From the NCBI RefSeq assembly GCF_003945595.2, contig NW_024104140.1, positions 682,001 to 746,000 on the forward strand: 64,000 bases of DNA, in the 5' to 3' direction. Source of the stretch: Pipra filicauda. Its lineage: Eukaryota; Chordata; Aves; Passeriformes; Pipridae. The position numbers and the translations under genes are program-made. Below, piece after piece: positions 47,901 through 61,800 of the stretch; positions within the stretch are counted from its first letter, which is position 1, and every line of letters begins with the position of its first letter. The notes under the pieces were generated by a model, which was given only the letters and a program-made list of their open reading frames with translations, did not search any database and had not been told where the DNA came from.

Positions 47901-48044
47901 ACTTCTTGGCCCTGCAGTGTGGCTACTTACCATCAGCTGGGACTTACTACTAGTAAGAAACAAAAAAAGCACCTATGAAATGCTGCAGAGAAGGGCAGAC
48001 AAAGAACATGGCCAATTACCATCATTTGTAATTCTCTATTCTAT

Positions 48045-48148
48045 TGTAAATACATCTTGTACATACATGGATGTTTTCATTATTTACTGTCTTTATGGAT
48101 TATATGTTAAATGAGATGCTCTTAGTTTATTGTGTAACACTGTAAATA
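48045..48148 (+). promoter_or_regulatory. Cluster of three Pumilio-type motifs (TGTANATA)
   Basis: TGTAAATA at 48045-48052, TGTACATA at 48058-48065 and TGTAAATA at 48141-48148 all match the PUM response consensus on the + strand. They sit in an AT-rich segment 4.2 kb past the NRG1 stop. Function requires that the region be transcribed, which is inferred and not shown. Confidence 0.45.
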
Positions 48149-48738
48149 ACACAACGTCCTTTATTATTTATGCATAGGCATCTAACACGCAGAGAAAGTT
48201 ATCCTCATATTATTTTAAGATATATGTCAAAAATATGTTGCATTTTTCCTTTTGCTTTGAAAAAATTGTAATATATCCTCTTTTTCCCCTCTTTTCCTTT
48301 AAAAAAAAGAATGCTAATTTATTGTTCAGGAGAGAAAGGGGATGTAACTGAAAGGCAAACTGTTCAAAGAACATGCTATGGAAGCCACAAGCTACTGATA
48401 AACTAAAGAATTTATTACCCCAAATACAGCAATAAGTAATTGTTGATTTATTAAGGTTTTGTTATTCATTTTCAGTAAAAGAGGTGCTGGATTAAATTGT
48501 TATGTGTGGTCCTGGCCCAGCTGCTCAGCAGACTGTGTCAGGTCAGTAGCTACCATCTTTCTGTATCCAAACGTTATTGTAAAGGTCTTGTTCTGTTGTT
48601 GTGGGCCACTGTTCTTGAGATTTCTGACTCATCCCCGTGGGGGTCTCTGGCAGACACTCTTGTTCCTATGTACAATATTTTTAGTTTCTGAAGTTAGAAT
48701 TATTAGCTCTACCCTGACCATTACTACTTAAGATGGAA

Positions 48739-48759
48739 GGGTTGGGGGGGGGCGGGGGG
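48739..48759 (+). other. G-rich tract, possible G-quadruplex
   Basis: G runs of 3, 9 and 6 are separated by TT and C, enough for four G3 tracts on the + strand. This is judged by sequence only. Confidence 0.45.
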
Positions 48760-49674
48760 ACAGGCAGAAACAACACAGTCTTGGGACTGTGGGAGCCTGC
48801 TCTACAAAAATGCACCTCACCGTTCAGCAACAGTCAGTAAAGCAAATCAGATACCAGGAATTATCAGATAGCGTCACTATGCCACCACCCAAATTGTGCA
48901 GGTCTTGTGGTCCTGGTCTTTTTGTCTCAGAAGAGAAATAGTATAATAGGCAAGGGTTTGGAGGGCAACCCAGGTGAAGAGATATCCGGAGCTAGTGGGG
49001 TCTGGGAAGCACAGGATAGGCTGTATCTCACTAGTCTGGAAGAAAGGACAGCTGGGGGAAGATATCACAAGGGTGTGTGGGAACATAATTTTCTTGTAGA
49101 AGGTAGGAAAGGACTGGATGTTTAGTACCTCTTCCAATAAAAAAATGGAGTTATCAATCAAAACTACTGGGCACCATATTCAGAAAGATGTAACTCTTCA
49201 TGTAAGGTGTAGGGAACTTGGAGAACTACTTGCTGCAAGAGATTGTGGATCATAAAAGTTTCCATGGATTCATGGTGAGGGCCAGATGTTAGACATTAAT
49301 CCAGTGAAAATTACTAAATCCATGAAAACCACATCATATGTGGGAAATAATTGAACTCAAAACATATGGAGGTTGTATAAGGTGGCAATGTCTTATATAT
49401 TTTCCCTGCTCTTACCCTTCTCCAACTATCTGCTACACTTGGAAGGGAGGAGAATAGATATCTAATCTGGCTGTACTTACATGATATAAGTATGTAAAGT
49501 CATTTGCTGCTAAGAAGTGTTAAATAAGACAAAGCTGGGAGCGAGCAGAGGAGGGAGAAATGCAGTAAAGAGGTCTTGGATGTGTTTCACGTTCATTTGT
49601 TCCCTGGGCTGGTGGAAACACATAGGTCAGATTCCTTTCACCTACCTATTGGTACTGAATGAGATGCCAAACTG

Positions 49675-49808
49675 GGAATGGGTGGAGAAATGGAAGGATA
49701 GAAGAACAGAGGGATGGGTGAATGGAGGAACAGAGGGATAAAGAGAGGGAGGGAAGAAGGGAGAGAGGGAAGGAGGGAGGGAGGGAGTGAAGGAGGGAGG
49801 GAGAGGCA
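49675..49808. repeat. Purine-rich GGGA/GGAA/GAGG repeat
   Basis: Almost pure A/G on the + strand for about 130 bp. It begins as diverged GGATAGAAGAACAGAG units and becomes regular GGGAGGGA/GGAAGGAGG. It is a polypurine-polypyrimidine tract able in principle to form triplex DNA. Confidence 0.9.
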
Positions 49809-52800
49809 AGGGATTTCTGTCACTCTTCCTCCTGGTGGGCCAGTCAAATCTCAGGACAGGTTCAGTTTCCCTTGAACAACTTCCCTGTCTTTCTGTTTTA
49901 TATAGAGGGACCTTGTAGCTGTGAGTCTGGATGCTTAGGCTATTTGCCTCACCTGAATGTCTTAGCTGGGTAAGGCCTTGCCACCTCAGAGCAAGCACGA
50001 GGCACATCCTATGACACAGTGCTACTGCTGAGGATAGGATGGCCTTCTTATTTTCATTGCATGTGGTTGAAATGGATTGCTCTGAGAAACCAGACCCCTA
50101 CTCAGGCATCCCCACTGGCCTTTCATGGGTGGGAGTGGAGGGAGAAGATTTCTGAAGCAATTAAGTACCAAAAGAACCACTCAGAGCCAAGAGGACTAAG
50201 GACCTGATGTTACATTTGATATAGACCAGAGAGCTTTAGGTAACACATCCTTGTGTGTCCCAAATAGCTGTCCTTGAACAAATTGTTTGTCACTCCATGC
50301 TGTCTTTATCCTATTGGCTTTCTCTGCCAAGCTTCTGCCCCTGCACTTCTCCACGAGGTCTGGAAGCAGATGGCGTTAGGAAAATCAAGCAGATCCTTCT
50401 CATTCCTGCAGCCCACAGCTGGGTATGCTCTTAGCATGCCAACTCCACCCAGTTATGAGCACATGATTTGGATAATGCATTCCCCAAGTTAATTCTCTCT
50501 GTCTCGGTTACAACTGATGGGAAGAAAACTATATCAAATGCTTTGAGGTGTTGCAGCTAGTCATTGGTGATTAACTTGTGTAGCTCAAGCAAAGCAACAT
50601 GGACTGTGCTCAGGTTATGAGTCTGAGAACTCCTAACAAACCCCTAACAGTGGCACTGGGAACCCTTCAGGGCTAAAGCTCATTTTCATTTGCAAAAAAT
50701 AATAATAAAAAAAAAAAGACACAGAGCCTTGGGGATTTCTGATCCCACAGTGCTTTTTCTATGTGATGATATGTCCTTTCACTGGAGTAATTTCAGAGTA
50801 GCCCTCATTAGAAAAGTTCTACTGATTGTGAAGTTATTCCCCTTGACCCCAGACTAAGTGTGGCAGGACAAATGTCACAAATCACTGGTATGCTCCTGAT
50901 GACCTCACCCATCAAGACAAGGACTAAAGGAAAGTTCCACATCTCCCATCAAGGAAGAGGTGGGACAAGATCTGGCCTATGCACGTCTAGGAAGGTTGTC
51001 AGTGTCACTGGGGTTGGGGCAGCACGGCACTCTCCACCCCAGGGTGTTTGGAGCACTGCTCTTTCTAAGCACTGCAGGGACTGTCAGAAACTGAGGCAAA
51101 GCCGTCAGTGTGAACAGAATGAATTTCCTGGAAAGCTAGACCTTGCTCTCCAAGGTTTTAAGTCCAGAAGGTAACAAAGCACCAACTTTAGTTGGAAGCT
51201 GGACTTCTAACGTAAATGGCAGCTGCTGAGTTTCCACTTAGTTTCTTCCCCTTGGGGGTAGCAAGAGAGTTCCCTGCACTGGAAGCGATGCCTTAGGAAA
51301 TCAAGAGAGAGGAACCCTGGCAGCAGTGCATAGAAAACACCTGAAATAAGGCCAGCTCTTTTGATGACAGCAACAGAGGAGGTACCAGGGGAGTCTTTGT
51401 AAGGTTATATGCTCATAGGTTGGTAGGGAGTACAATGATTGTTAACAACTGATTAAGTCATTACTCTGGTAATGGCCAATTTGGAGATGTGCTTCAGAAG
51501 CCAGATATTGTGTGGGAGGTATTTTAACTTACCCTGCACATTACTGCATCAGTTGGGTTATGGATTCTGTATGTGTATACACACACACACAGTCTCTCAA
51601 TTTTCTGTAATGATTTCCTGATGTTCAGTGCATGCTCAGTGACAGGAAAGGAAAAATGCCACAACAAGGCCATTTAGCAGCTGCAAAACTTCCTACATGC
51701 AAGAGGAAACACCTTTTGCACCTCAGAGAGGAAAAATTGAGGGTGGTATTTGTCCTGTACAGCTGTAAAGAGGTTGAAAGGGAATGCCTCTTTCCTCCCC
51801 AGATGGACAGGCTGGATCACAGATTGCAGAGGAGCTTTCACAGGGCCACAGCTGAGAATGGACTGGCAAGGTGGAAGAGTAAGGGGACTCAGATTAGGGT
51901 GAAGGGTGGCTATGTGCCTCTCATTTCACTGAAATAACCCTAGACACAACGGATTCAATCCCAAACAGAAAAAGAGTCACTAAAGATGCCAAAGTAGTGG
52001 GCCCTGTGGCAAAGAGAGACAATTTCCAAAGAGCAATTCTTGTCCCAGGTTTTCATTCCCAGGAGGTTCCCATCTTATGCTCCCCTTTCTCATCCTAAAA
52101 GCACCAAATCTGAGGGTGGGGTGAGTCAGATCCCCCACAGAAATGGCCAGTAATCTGCTCAATGTATATGAGAAGGCTCAGATACCTGCACGGAGTACAG
52201 TATCATTCCTAGAAAAACCAGTGGGAACTACCAGGGTGGTGAGAGCAGTAATCCAGAAATTATGAAATAAAAGCCACTTACGTGAATGCCACACTATAAA
52301 TCCAGGAACCTGCAATTCAGCATCCAGTTTTAAAATCATCCCCTAGTCAAATCTCTAGAAAACAAATTAATGCCATCCTAGTAATACATTAACCATTTTA
52401 ATCATTAAAAAAAAAGCCCTGTAATTTTGTCAATTTAGCATCTGCACACACCATCTTACCATATCCAACTAAAACATGCAGTATTTATCTGATGGCTAAT
52501 GATTATGAAATAAAGCTCAAAGTAATAAAACTCCAAATAAGAACTGGCAGACTACAGCTATCTTGTTTCTGTTTTATAATCAAACTTTCAGTTGTCGTGG
52601 TAATAATTTACACATTCTGGGTCATATCAATGAAATGATAGAAAGGAACTAATGTACTTTACTCCCTATTACTTTCATTTCCAAGAACCAGCTTCCTTCA
52701 AATAGAACTTGCTCTGATAACTGAAGTTCAGATAACAGAAGTTCAGGTGACATAAAGTCCAGACAATAGGATCATATTCACAATGTTTGTACCCTCAGCT

Positions 52801-55800
52801 TTTTATTTGACTGCCCAATACAGTCCAAAGCTTATCTGAATATTTCTGTGCCTCTCATAGTTAGTAAAAATGGCTATTCTAGGACTACAGATGTGGCAAC
52901 CGTGGTATTTTTAGTAAACCTCACTTGCTGCCTTACAACTCCATTTTGCTGACAAGAGCTGTGCTGGCTCGGCAGCAGAACAGCTCTCAGCTTGGTCCCA
53001 AGGTGAGTTCACTAGGTCCTCAGCTGCAGGAGAAGAGCATGTTTGCTGCTCCTTCTTTGGTATTTCACCAGGATCACATCATCAATGTCAGCACATAGTT
53101 CCAGGCTGCTCTTTGGAAAGATTTTTGGTTGAAGATCTGAAAGACCTGAGTTTCTCTGTTTCCCAGCTTCTTCTCACATGCATGCCCTACATCTTTCAGA
53201 TTTTAGGAAATTAAAAGAGCTTTTGAGAGGGAGCAGAACAAAGGTGATGCTGTGAGGTTCTGTCTCGAGAGAAAAAGATAAACAGCTTTGCCAGAGAGCC
53301 CATGTTTAGCTGTGTCACACACGCTGAGCAAGGTATTTTTCATGTCAGACTGAGGCGATGGGAAATGTGCCATCCTGCCTGTGGAATCTGGTGGTGCTGA
53401 ACTTTAGAGCAGAGGCTCAAAACCCCTTGCATTTAAGGATGGTAACCCAGAGAAGTGGCTGCCCTGGGAGGTCCAAAATTATTTCAGAGAATTGCTCTAA
53501 AAAGGCGGCTATCTGAGTGCACTGTAGTGCATCATGCCCTCGGCACCTGTGGAGGTTCCAAAGGTCAGCCATTCTCAGTTGCAACTCGCTTTCAGGGGTG
53601 TTAAGTGCTCCCACTCTGGCAGGGAAGCCCCTTGGCTTGAAGACACCTTAGCCAGGGCTTGCTTTCTGAAGCCAGTTAGGACACTCAGGGTATCAGCAGT
53701 GCTCCTTCCCACCCAGGGGAGGAAACAAGTGCACAGCTTGACTTTCTGTGTGTTGGCCTGAAACCAGACACTGTGTCAATACTCTGCTATGACAGCTATG
53801 GTAGCGAGAATTACTTCATAACAGAGGCATCCAGTGACTTAGAAGCTGAACAATCTCTTGCACCAAAGAGCAAATGTTTTCCCTGGTTTCTTGGAGGGGT
53901 GGTGGATGGGAGCTGAGATGATGAAGTGCAATGGAAACTTGCAGCCTGCAGGCTGGGTGAGCATCCTTCAGAACCTGGGGATACAGACAGCACTCAACAG
54001 CAGATGCTCTCACCCACTACCAACATGGAACCTCAACTTGCTACTGGCAATAGGTGCACTGAAGGTTCTTCAGGAGGGGAGGGTGGCTGGTTTAAGTGGT
54101 GATATTGCTATGTGGTTGACACTGAGACAGGGTCACACCATCCTTGTGCATACAAACAGTGACATGAGTGTCCAGGGATTACAGTTCTGTAACCAGCTGT
54201 CCCATGCACCTCTAGACAAACTCTGTACCTATGTGGCAAGAACTTGCTGGATATTATCAACTGCCCATGCAAGTTGCTTATTTTGCCTAAACTAACTGCA
54301 CTCATCCCTTCGTACACTCTCCTAGAGGACTCTTTAGTAACTGTAAAATGTCCAAAACTTTGCAATCTGGAATCCCTCTAAGGGCACAGGATATCCCCCT
54401 TGCTGCTGATAGCAAAATAGCAATGAGAGTGGAGAACCAAACACGCACTGGCCACATGGCTACTTATCTAGGCTTCTGTTCAACAGATGACATTTCCAGG
54501 GACTGATGAAATATCTCTATGGCTCAACATGGTGGTCCTAACTCCCACTCTTGTACTCAGACTAGTAAATTGGCACACCATCCCTTTCCCCAAGATATTT
54601 GACTCAGTCGAAGTACAAAATTACCCATTTGTGTATGCTGAATCCTGCCTTTCTCGAACAGCCTTTTACACTACTGAGTTAAACAGGCGAAATGCCTGAG
54701 GTGAGATTAAGGAGGAGGGGCTTGGGGAAGTGAAAAAGCTCTCAAGCAGCTGGGGGAAAAGAATCCTACTTACGAATCATTAATGCTTTTGTGCCTCCCT
54801 AAAGAAAAACAGGTTGTTCTCTTTTAAAATAGAAATTAAGAGAACTGGGTTAAATGCATGGAGCCTTCACCCCAACATTCCAGTGAGAAACTTTGCCATT
54901 TTCTTGGTCTTTGAAGAGTAACAACTTGCCCTGGAGGAGAAAACCTTTTCCAGGCATGTAGCCCTGATTTGCATGTGCTGATTGGCCTCAGTGTCACCTC
55001 ACTTTTATTGTGCAGATGAGCACACTGAATCCTCTCTAGAGATGAGGAATGTTTCTGCCTTCATTCACGAAGCTGCAGAGGTTTGACAGCTCGTGAATAA
55101 CTGCTTTGCTAATAGTAATCACTAATTCAATGCCTGGGATTAAAAATTGGATTCCTAGTTCTATTAATGTGGCAGTGATAATGTCACAGTGCTGTATAGT
55201 ACGTAACCTTGTTATAGCTGAAGTTTGTTAACATACTTTTGGATTCTCTCTCAGCTAATTTGCAGTAAGTTTCAGCTGCAAATGGCATATATTTGGTGTA
55301 TGAAATACCAATCCCATGCAATGTCCCAGTTCTTGGAAGGGCCCCAGAATAAAAATCTATCTGAGCTTGGTGCCTTTAATAGGGAGAGAGGAAAACATCT
55401 CTGCTGGGAGCTGAAACAACAAAGCTGCTTGGAGTGGTCAGTAATATGGTTTGATCTTGTTCCATGATGGCTGATCCTCAGAAGATGACATCTAGGGTGC
55501 ATGTGAAATAGGCCATAACCAGCTTCAAAGACAGGGAAGCAAATACCATCTCTCTGCTGCTCCCATTTTCTATGGACTGCCTAGTAAGTCTGCTTGGATA
55601 TCTATACGTGGAATAGGGCAAGAAGCTGGCGAGCAGTGAGTATTTAGGACCTTTGAGAAAGAAAGGCAGGATCAGTTCTAAAGGCATAACTGGAAAGGAG
55701 TGGCATAAATTTTATATTGGTGAGTATCTATAAGACTTAGGAATGCCACACCGCTGTTGGAGACAGCACCACAGGCCTTTGGACTGAATAGCTGGGACCT

Positions 55801-58800
55801 GCAGTTCTGTTTTGAGCCCACACATGGTCCCCATTCCCCTGACACCTACAATATGCAGCCAGAGTGCAGTGGCCAAGGACAGGAAAAGCACTTTGATTAG
55901 TTCACAGAAAGCTAATTCTAGTCTAGGAAGGTTGTGCACAGCAGTCATCTCTCATGTCTCCCATGTTTACAGGAACACTTGCCTGGTCATCAAGACCAAG
56001 TACTAAGAGGAGGAAGAAAACCAATGGGACTGGTGAATTATCCAGCTTCTTAAGATAGCAGGTTGCTGTTGAAGAAGCAGTAGTTTTCCACTCCGTTGTA
56101 AACAACCACATACAGTGGCTAGAAGCAGCATGAGTTAAGTTATCCCTGTGCAGTCAGCACTGGAGGAAAACAAATGTGAAACAAAAAGTGACATTTAGTC
56201 AGCAAGGGAGTCTGCTGCATGGCAGGGAGAGGTCTGCTTCCCTCCTGGCACTGAGACCCTCCACAGCAGAAACAAAATGACAATGAATTTCTGCAATTAG
56301 CAGTATGCTTCCAGAAACTGAAGCCTTTCCTCATTTCCTCTAAGGATGGAGGAAGAGTGACTTAACTGATTGGCTGGGATATGGCCATCCACTAGCGACT
56401 CCCAGGCACTGTGCCAATCAGCAGGCCTGTGTGATGTCTGAATTATGGTCATTAGGGCATTCTTTCATTCTTGCTGCTCTGACTTTTGCACCTTCAGAGC
56501 AGAAACACACCCATCTTATGAAACACCGCATAAGTGTTGAGCCTAATCCACAGTCTGATATTTATCCTAGTTACCCTGTGTCTAAGTCTATCCTGACCTC
56601 AGGAAAAAAACACAAACTGCTAGAAAACAAGACACTGTTTCTTGGACTCAGATGGGGACAAGGTTTTGCCTTGTGATCTTTCGCCCATCTAATTCTTCTA
56701 CTCCGAGATCACAGTTTAACTCCCAGTTGCAGCTGGGGCACCTTCCCGTAAGAACATTGCTCCAGTCTCGCCACACTTCATCCAGCTGATACAGCTTGTC
56801 GCTTGTGGAGAACTGAGATTTTTGTTTCTGCTGAGGGATTAGTGGTAACACATCAGGTAACGTTTTCTTGCTACCCCACAGGACCCTGGGAGTGGGTAAA
56901 CTGGCTTTCTCTGAGATGTGCTGTGGAGTTCTTCTAAGGATCAACAGCACTTACCAAGTTGCACTTTGGCATTGCCAGTTCTGTTACTTCTTGAGTTGCC
57001 ACAGCCTGTAGGGTGGTCCATGCCTCAGCCCAGAGGCTCAGCTAGGCTCTCAGAGACCATCATCTGTCTGCAGCTATTCATGGGTGGAAAACAAATTGCT
57101 GTGTACTGCCAGAGAAGTCCTCTTATGTTAGATACAAGGAAAGGCGTGGTCTACCTGAACAATACCTGCATGCTTCAGGGACAGGCAATGTGAAAGTTGA
57201 ATCAAGGACAGTGAAGGTGCAGATAGACCAAGGTAGGCAGGTCCTTCAGTGGCTCTCCTTGACCCTTGGCCATCTCTGTTGTTTTCATGGTTAACAACTT
57301 ATGTCCCCCCAGTTGCTGAACCAATTCCCCCTCTCACAAGAAGGAGCCTAGCAGCGTTTATATTTGATAATAGTTATTGTAGCTATAATTACTAAAAACT
57401 CTGTCTCCAATAGACAATCTGACCCACACAAAGTCACATGAAGGGGTAGGCTACCCTACAGCCTTGACACTATTGCATCCCTACCTTAGTTCTCACCAAA
57501 CAGACACAAAATCCCTCGTTCCCTAGCTGTTATAACTTTTTGATTAAAAACATCTCTTAAAGATATACCTGCGATTCTAAGAGTTTGACACTTGAAACTG
57601 CACATGGAAAGACAAAATGTAAAGGCCTTAGTCACCTAATTGAAATGTATTGTCTGGCTTCTTTTTAACTGAAAGAGCTGAGTTAATATGTTCTGGTTTC
57701 TATGCAATTCGAAGAGAAACGAAAGACATTTGTGGAAGTGGGAAATAGCCTAAGCAAGGTAAAAGTCAAGAAGGTTAATTAATTTTTATTTGAGTCAAAC
57801 TGCGCATTGAAGTGCAGCCCCTTGAAAAATCATTTTCTGGGTGTGTAGACTCTATTGCTGTAGGCAATGAGAGCAAGCCAGAAATTTGATCAGATTTCTG
57901 GTCTCACTTTAATGCTGATCTATCCTATCCAGTGCTATTCATGCATTGAAAATGCTCTGGTAGGGGGCAGGCAAAGTCAATTTCAGACTGAGACTGCTGA
58001 GGGCTAAATTAATGCAATAGGAAAGGGTTTTCAGAAGTTATGGATAAAATAAAAGGAGAGCCAGGGCATAGTCTCAGTTGCAACTAAGTCCCTGTAGCCC
58101 CTTGATTTTGTCTTATGCAGGGAGTAGTCATTCTTTGAACAGTCTCAGATGATTACTTATGAAATTAATGAGATCTGTAGAAAAAAAAATCTGTGACATC
58201 TCCAGTGTTTAACCTAGTTACCAGCTATAACAAATGTTTTCTTGAGTGTGTTCTTCAAGCATCATTGTCCCAACTGCATAAGTGCAGACAGCACACGTAC
58301 GGGCTGCACAGTGGATTCAGTCCTCAACCCAGTAATGCTGAGGCCATTATCAAAAATCTGCTTGCTGCAAAGTCTCATAAAAAAAGGACATGCTAAGAGG
58401 AGGCAGTGAGACTATGAAGGTAGCTGCTAGTCTGTATGGTCACGTCAGCTTTCCCAGGGTGTTCTATAGGAGACAAGAAAAAATTGTTTTTAGGACACTG
58501 ACAGAGCTTCGGCCAAGGTTTCTCCTCAATGAGCCTGCCAGAAAGGTTGGATTCTATCGTCTTCTTCAAATATGCATTTACTTTTTACACAGCCCTCCAG
58601 TACCTGGCGTAAGGAGGGATGAACCTGCTTCATCCAACATGCACTGTGCTCTCTTGCATCTGCCCGTACTTGGTCTCTCACTGAGGGACTTCAGAATGAG
58701 GCATTTCAAGTGGATGGGAATATACCCTTCCATCCTGGAACAGAAACAGATCTATTCAAGGCAGACTAACTATAGGCAGTTACACTGCTCTTCCCTTCCA

Positions 58801-61800
58801 GGCCTGGACAACCAGTTTATAGATGAACATGCTATGTCATCTGGCTCCCAGGCTGCTGTATTTTATGCAGGATTACCAGTAAAGGGGTTTCTTTTAACCT
58901 CAGAAGGTTAAATTCAAGCTTTGGATTAATCACACTGATGTCCTGAGCTGGTGCCTGGAAGACAAATACAGCAGGTAAGCCTAGTGGCACCCCCCCAGAT
59001 GGGGTTCTGGGATGGAAAGTGTACAGTAAAGGGGTTAAAATGCAGGTGTACTGACCAGACAAAACACACAAACCCATATATAAACACCAAAAAGTCTCTT
59101 GTGATGTTAACAAACCAGAAGGGCAAAGACACACGAAAGATGCAGACATTGTCTACCACAGTGTCAGACCGAGTGGGAGAGGAGTCTGACAGGGTCACAA
59201 AACTCCAGACAATTTTACCCTGTCCTTGGGATTAGCTGTGAAAACCTTGCACACTGAAAGCCTGGACTTGCACTTGCATTGCAAAGCATCAGTCAAACAC
59301 TGGCCATTTTGTACAGTCCAGAGTATCAGATGGGGTACATGATCAAGTAGGCGAGGGACATAAATTTAAGCTATGGTTGCAAAGGTAATTTTTGAGTATT
59401 CCTATTCTTCAACAAACCTATAATTCCTTGTTTCAGGATGAGATATCTCAAAAAACTGGGCATAATCTTTGGTTTCATGAGTAGAAAAGTATTTAACTAT
59501 TTGTGTGACTAGCATTTTTATGGGTGTCTAAGAGTGTTAACAGAAGCACAGTGTATCTGTTTAAACTGTTCCAGCAGCTCATAGAGTTATGGTGTCAGAT
59601 ATTTTTCAGATTAGTCCTTTTAGCAGCTGATAACATATGGATCTTAGCTGAGAGGCTATGATGTAAGCCTTGCAAAAGGCCTGAAAGGCAAATTAAGGAA
59701 CAACATGACTGGTGCTCTGGCATGATAACAAAATGTGTTTCTTTCTAAGAGGTGCACAGTGGGGAGAGGTATTCCCTCCCCTTCGCTCTTCTTGCATTCA
59801 CCCTCAGGCACAAGATGACAGACTCTGTGCTAACTGTCTCAGGCTGCTTTGTACAGCTGAGGGTACCAGCTGTCCTTCTGGCAGACCCCAACAGCGTGAC
59901 AGAAGGGCAGCACCTGGAGGAGTTGGCAGCCTCCTTGCCTCTCCCCGTGGGCTCCTCCAGCCTACCCCAGAGCCATTTAGGTGGGGAAAGCACAGGAAGG
60001 GCATCCCAAAGAGATGAGCTGGGGGAAAGAAGGGGGGAGAGACAGAGAGAGGGAGGGAGGGAGAGAGGGAAAAAAAGGCAGGAAGGAGAAGACTACAGAG
60101 TTGGGTTGAGGAGGAATGAAAGGCTGCTTTACCCCTAGACCAGTTGCTCTTTTCCTGGGCACTGTTGTCTGTGAATGGATAGGAGCAGAGATGGCACCTG
60201 GAACAGGGCAGGATGAGATAATGTGGAAACCACGGGGCAGGCTTTCAGCCCATGAATGCCCTGTTAATAGCCAAAAAGCTGGGATGGGCTTTGCCTGCTG
60301 CCTCAACCTTGAGTGTCACTGTGCTCCCTGCTTGCTGCAATCCACCCAGTTTGGGGAAGGGAGCATAAAAAAGGCCAAGAAGAAGGAAACAGAGAATGGC
60401 CTACCTGGCCATTATGATCTGGGACAAACAGCCACCAATTAAAGGGTAAGAGAATAGGAGGGAGATGAGGACCACTCTCAGGAAGGGCTGCAGGACTCCG
60501 TCAGTCGTGAGGAGCCTGCCCTGAGCCCTGCAGGAACATTATCAATGTTACCTTTCCTGCTCAGAACAGGGGCAACTTCTCTAAGACCCAAAACCAGGTG
60601 ACATCTGACCTACAACTATAGGGTTTTCTTCCTGAGAGTGGGTTCTGCTGCAGTGAGTCCACACATTGCACTGGACCCTGAGACTTCCTGTAGCCCAGCT
60701 GCATGTTCCAGTGGCAGAGCCTGCATAATGACTCCCAAAGCTAACCTGGTGCTTTTCTGGATACTTGGAAATCCAGCCTGGCCTCAGTAACAAAGTACAG
60801 ACACACACTGGAACATGTTGACATATCCTGTGCTGTAATGCTGTAATGGGGGAAACTCCTGTTTTTGAAATCATTATACTACCTAGCTAAACATCATAAA
60901 GTTCAAATAACTCTAACTGGCTGTAGTCTAGCCAGGAAACCTCCACCGCTGGGGTGAGTTCATTAAAGCTGAACTTCTGGAAACTCAGAGGTGTTTAGAG
61001 AGCCTGTTAATTACTGTACTAATCCTTTAGACAATGCTGGCTCCCGGGATTTCCGCAGAATTAGCACTTTAGTAGCAGTTGAGATCACTCTACTCCCTCC
61101 TCACGGGAGTACCTCCTTATGAAAATACTGCCAGTGTCTTCTCCAGGGCCACACATACATAGGTAAGGCAGTCAGGAGAGTCAGAGGGTGTAAGAACTGG
61201 CCCTGAACATTTCTTAGCAGATGTGAGTCCTTTTTGTCTCATTACCATGGGGCTGACATCGTCTGTTTGCTATGTTTGTCTGATGGCTATGAAGCTCAGA
61301 TGATTCTTACCCACGGTGGAATGAGTGGCGTATTTTTTCCAAAATCATTTCTCTTCAAGCACCTTAACCCTGTAGGCTCAGCAAGCCAACAGGTCAGCAG
61401 AGGGACAGAGTACTCTGGAGCCAGAGCATGGGTTTAATGACAGTGTGGAAATCAAATGCCTAATCCATGAAAATGCCTAAGACAAAATAGGAACAACCAA
61501 ATCATAACCTCAGTAACACTGGGAACAGAGCTCAGCAAAACAGTTGTATTCATTCAATCAGGTGAAGTAGCTGCTGCCCAACAGCTCTCACTCTTTCCAG
61601 CTGGACACTCACATTCCCAAACATGAGCCTTCCATACAGGGGGGTAAGTGATGCCCCTACTCAGCAGAGGAAACAGCAGTGTTTTGTGGACCCATTGTAG
61701 TTAACGAACTTTGTCAGGCTGATCAGTAATTTTCTAGCAGATTCACCAGGCCATGGTTGAAAAGCAATCACAACTGGTTTGTGTCACTCCATCTACCATA

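Larger units (their letters stand above)
44941..49670 (+). other. Downstream of NRG1; possible distal 3' UTR
   Basis: I see no coding exon and no transposon here. An AATAAA lies at 45953-45958. An AT-rich block at 48020-48310 contains three TGTANATA motifs. A G-rich run occurs at 48739-48759. The tract may be extended NRG1 3' UTR or plain intergenic DNA; the sequence alone does not decide. Confidence 0.6.

Noticed and set aside
53858..54295. 145-codon open frame that at first looked like part of a retroelement
   Set aside because: No polymerase, protease or integrase motif, no LTR-like ends nearby, and no similarity to CR1 coding regions that I can see.
58390..58911. 173-codon open frame on the + strand
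   Set aside because: No recognisable domain, no splice or promoter context, and a composition like surrounding intergenic DNA. It is a chance open frame or at most a non-coding transcript.
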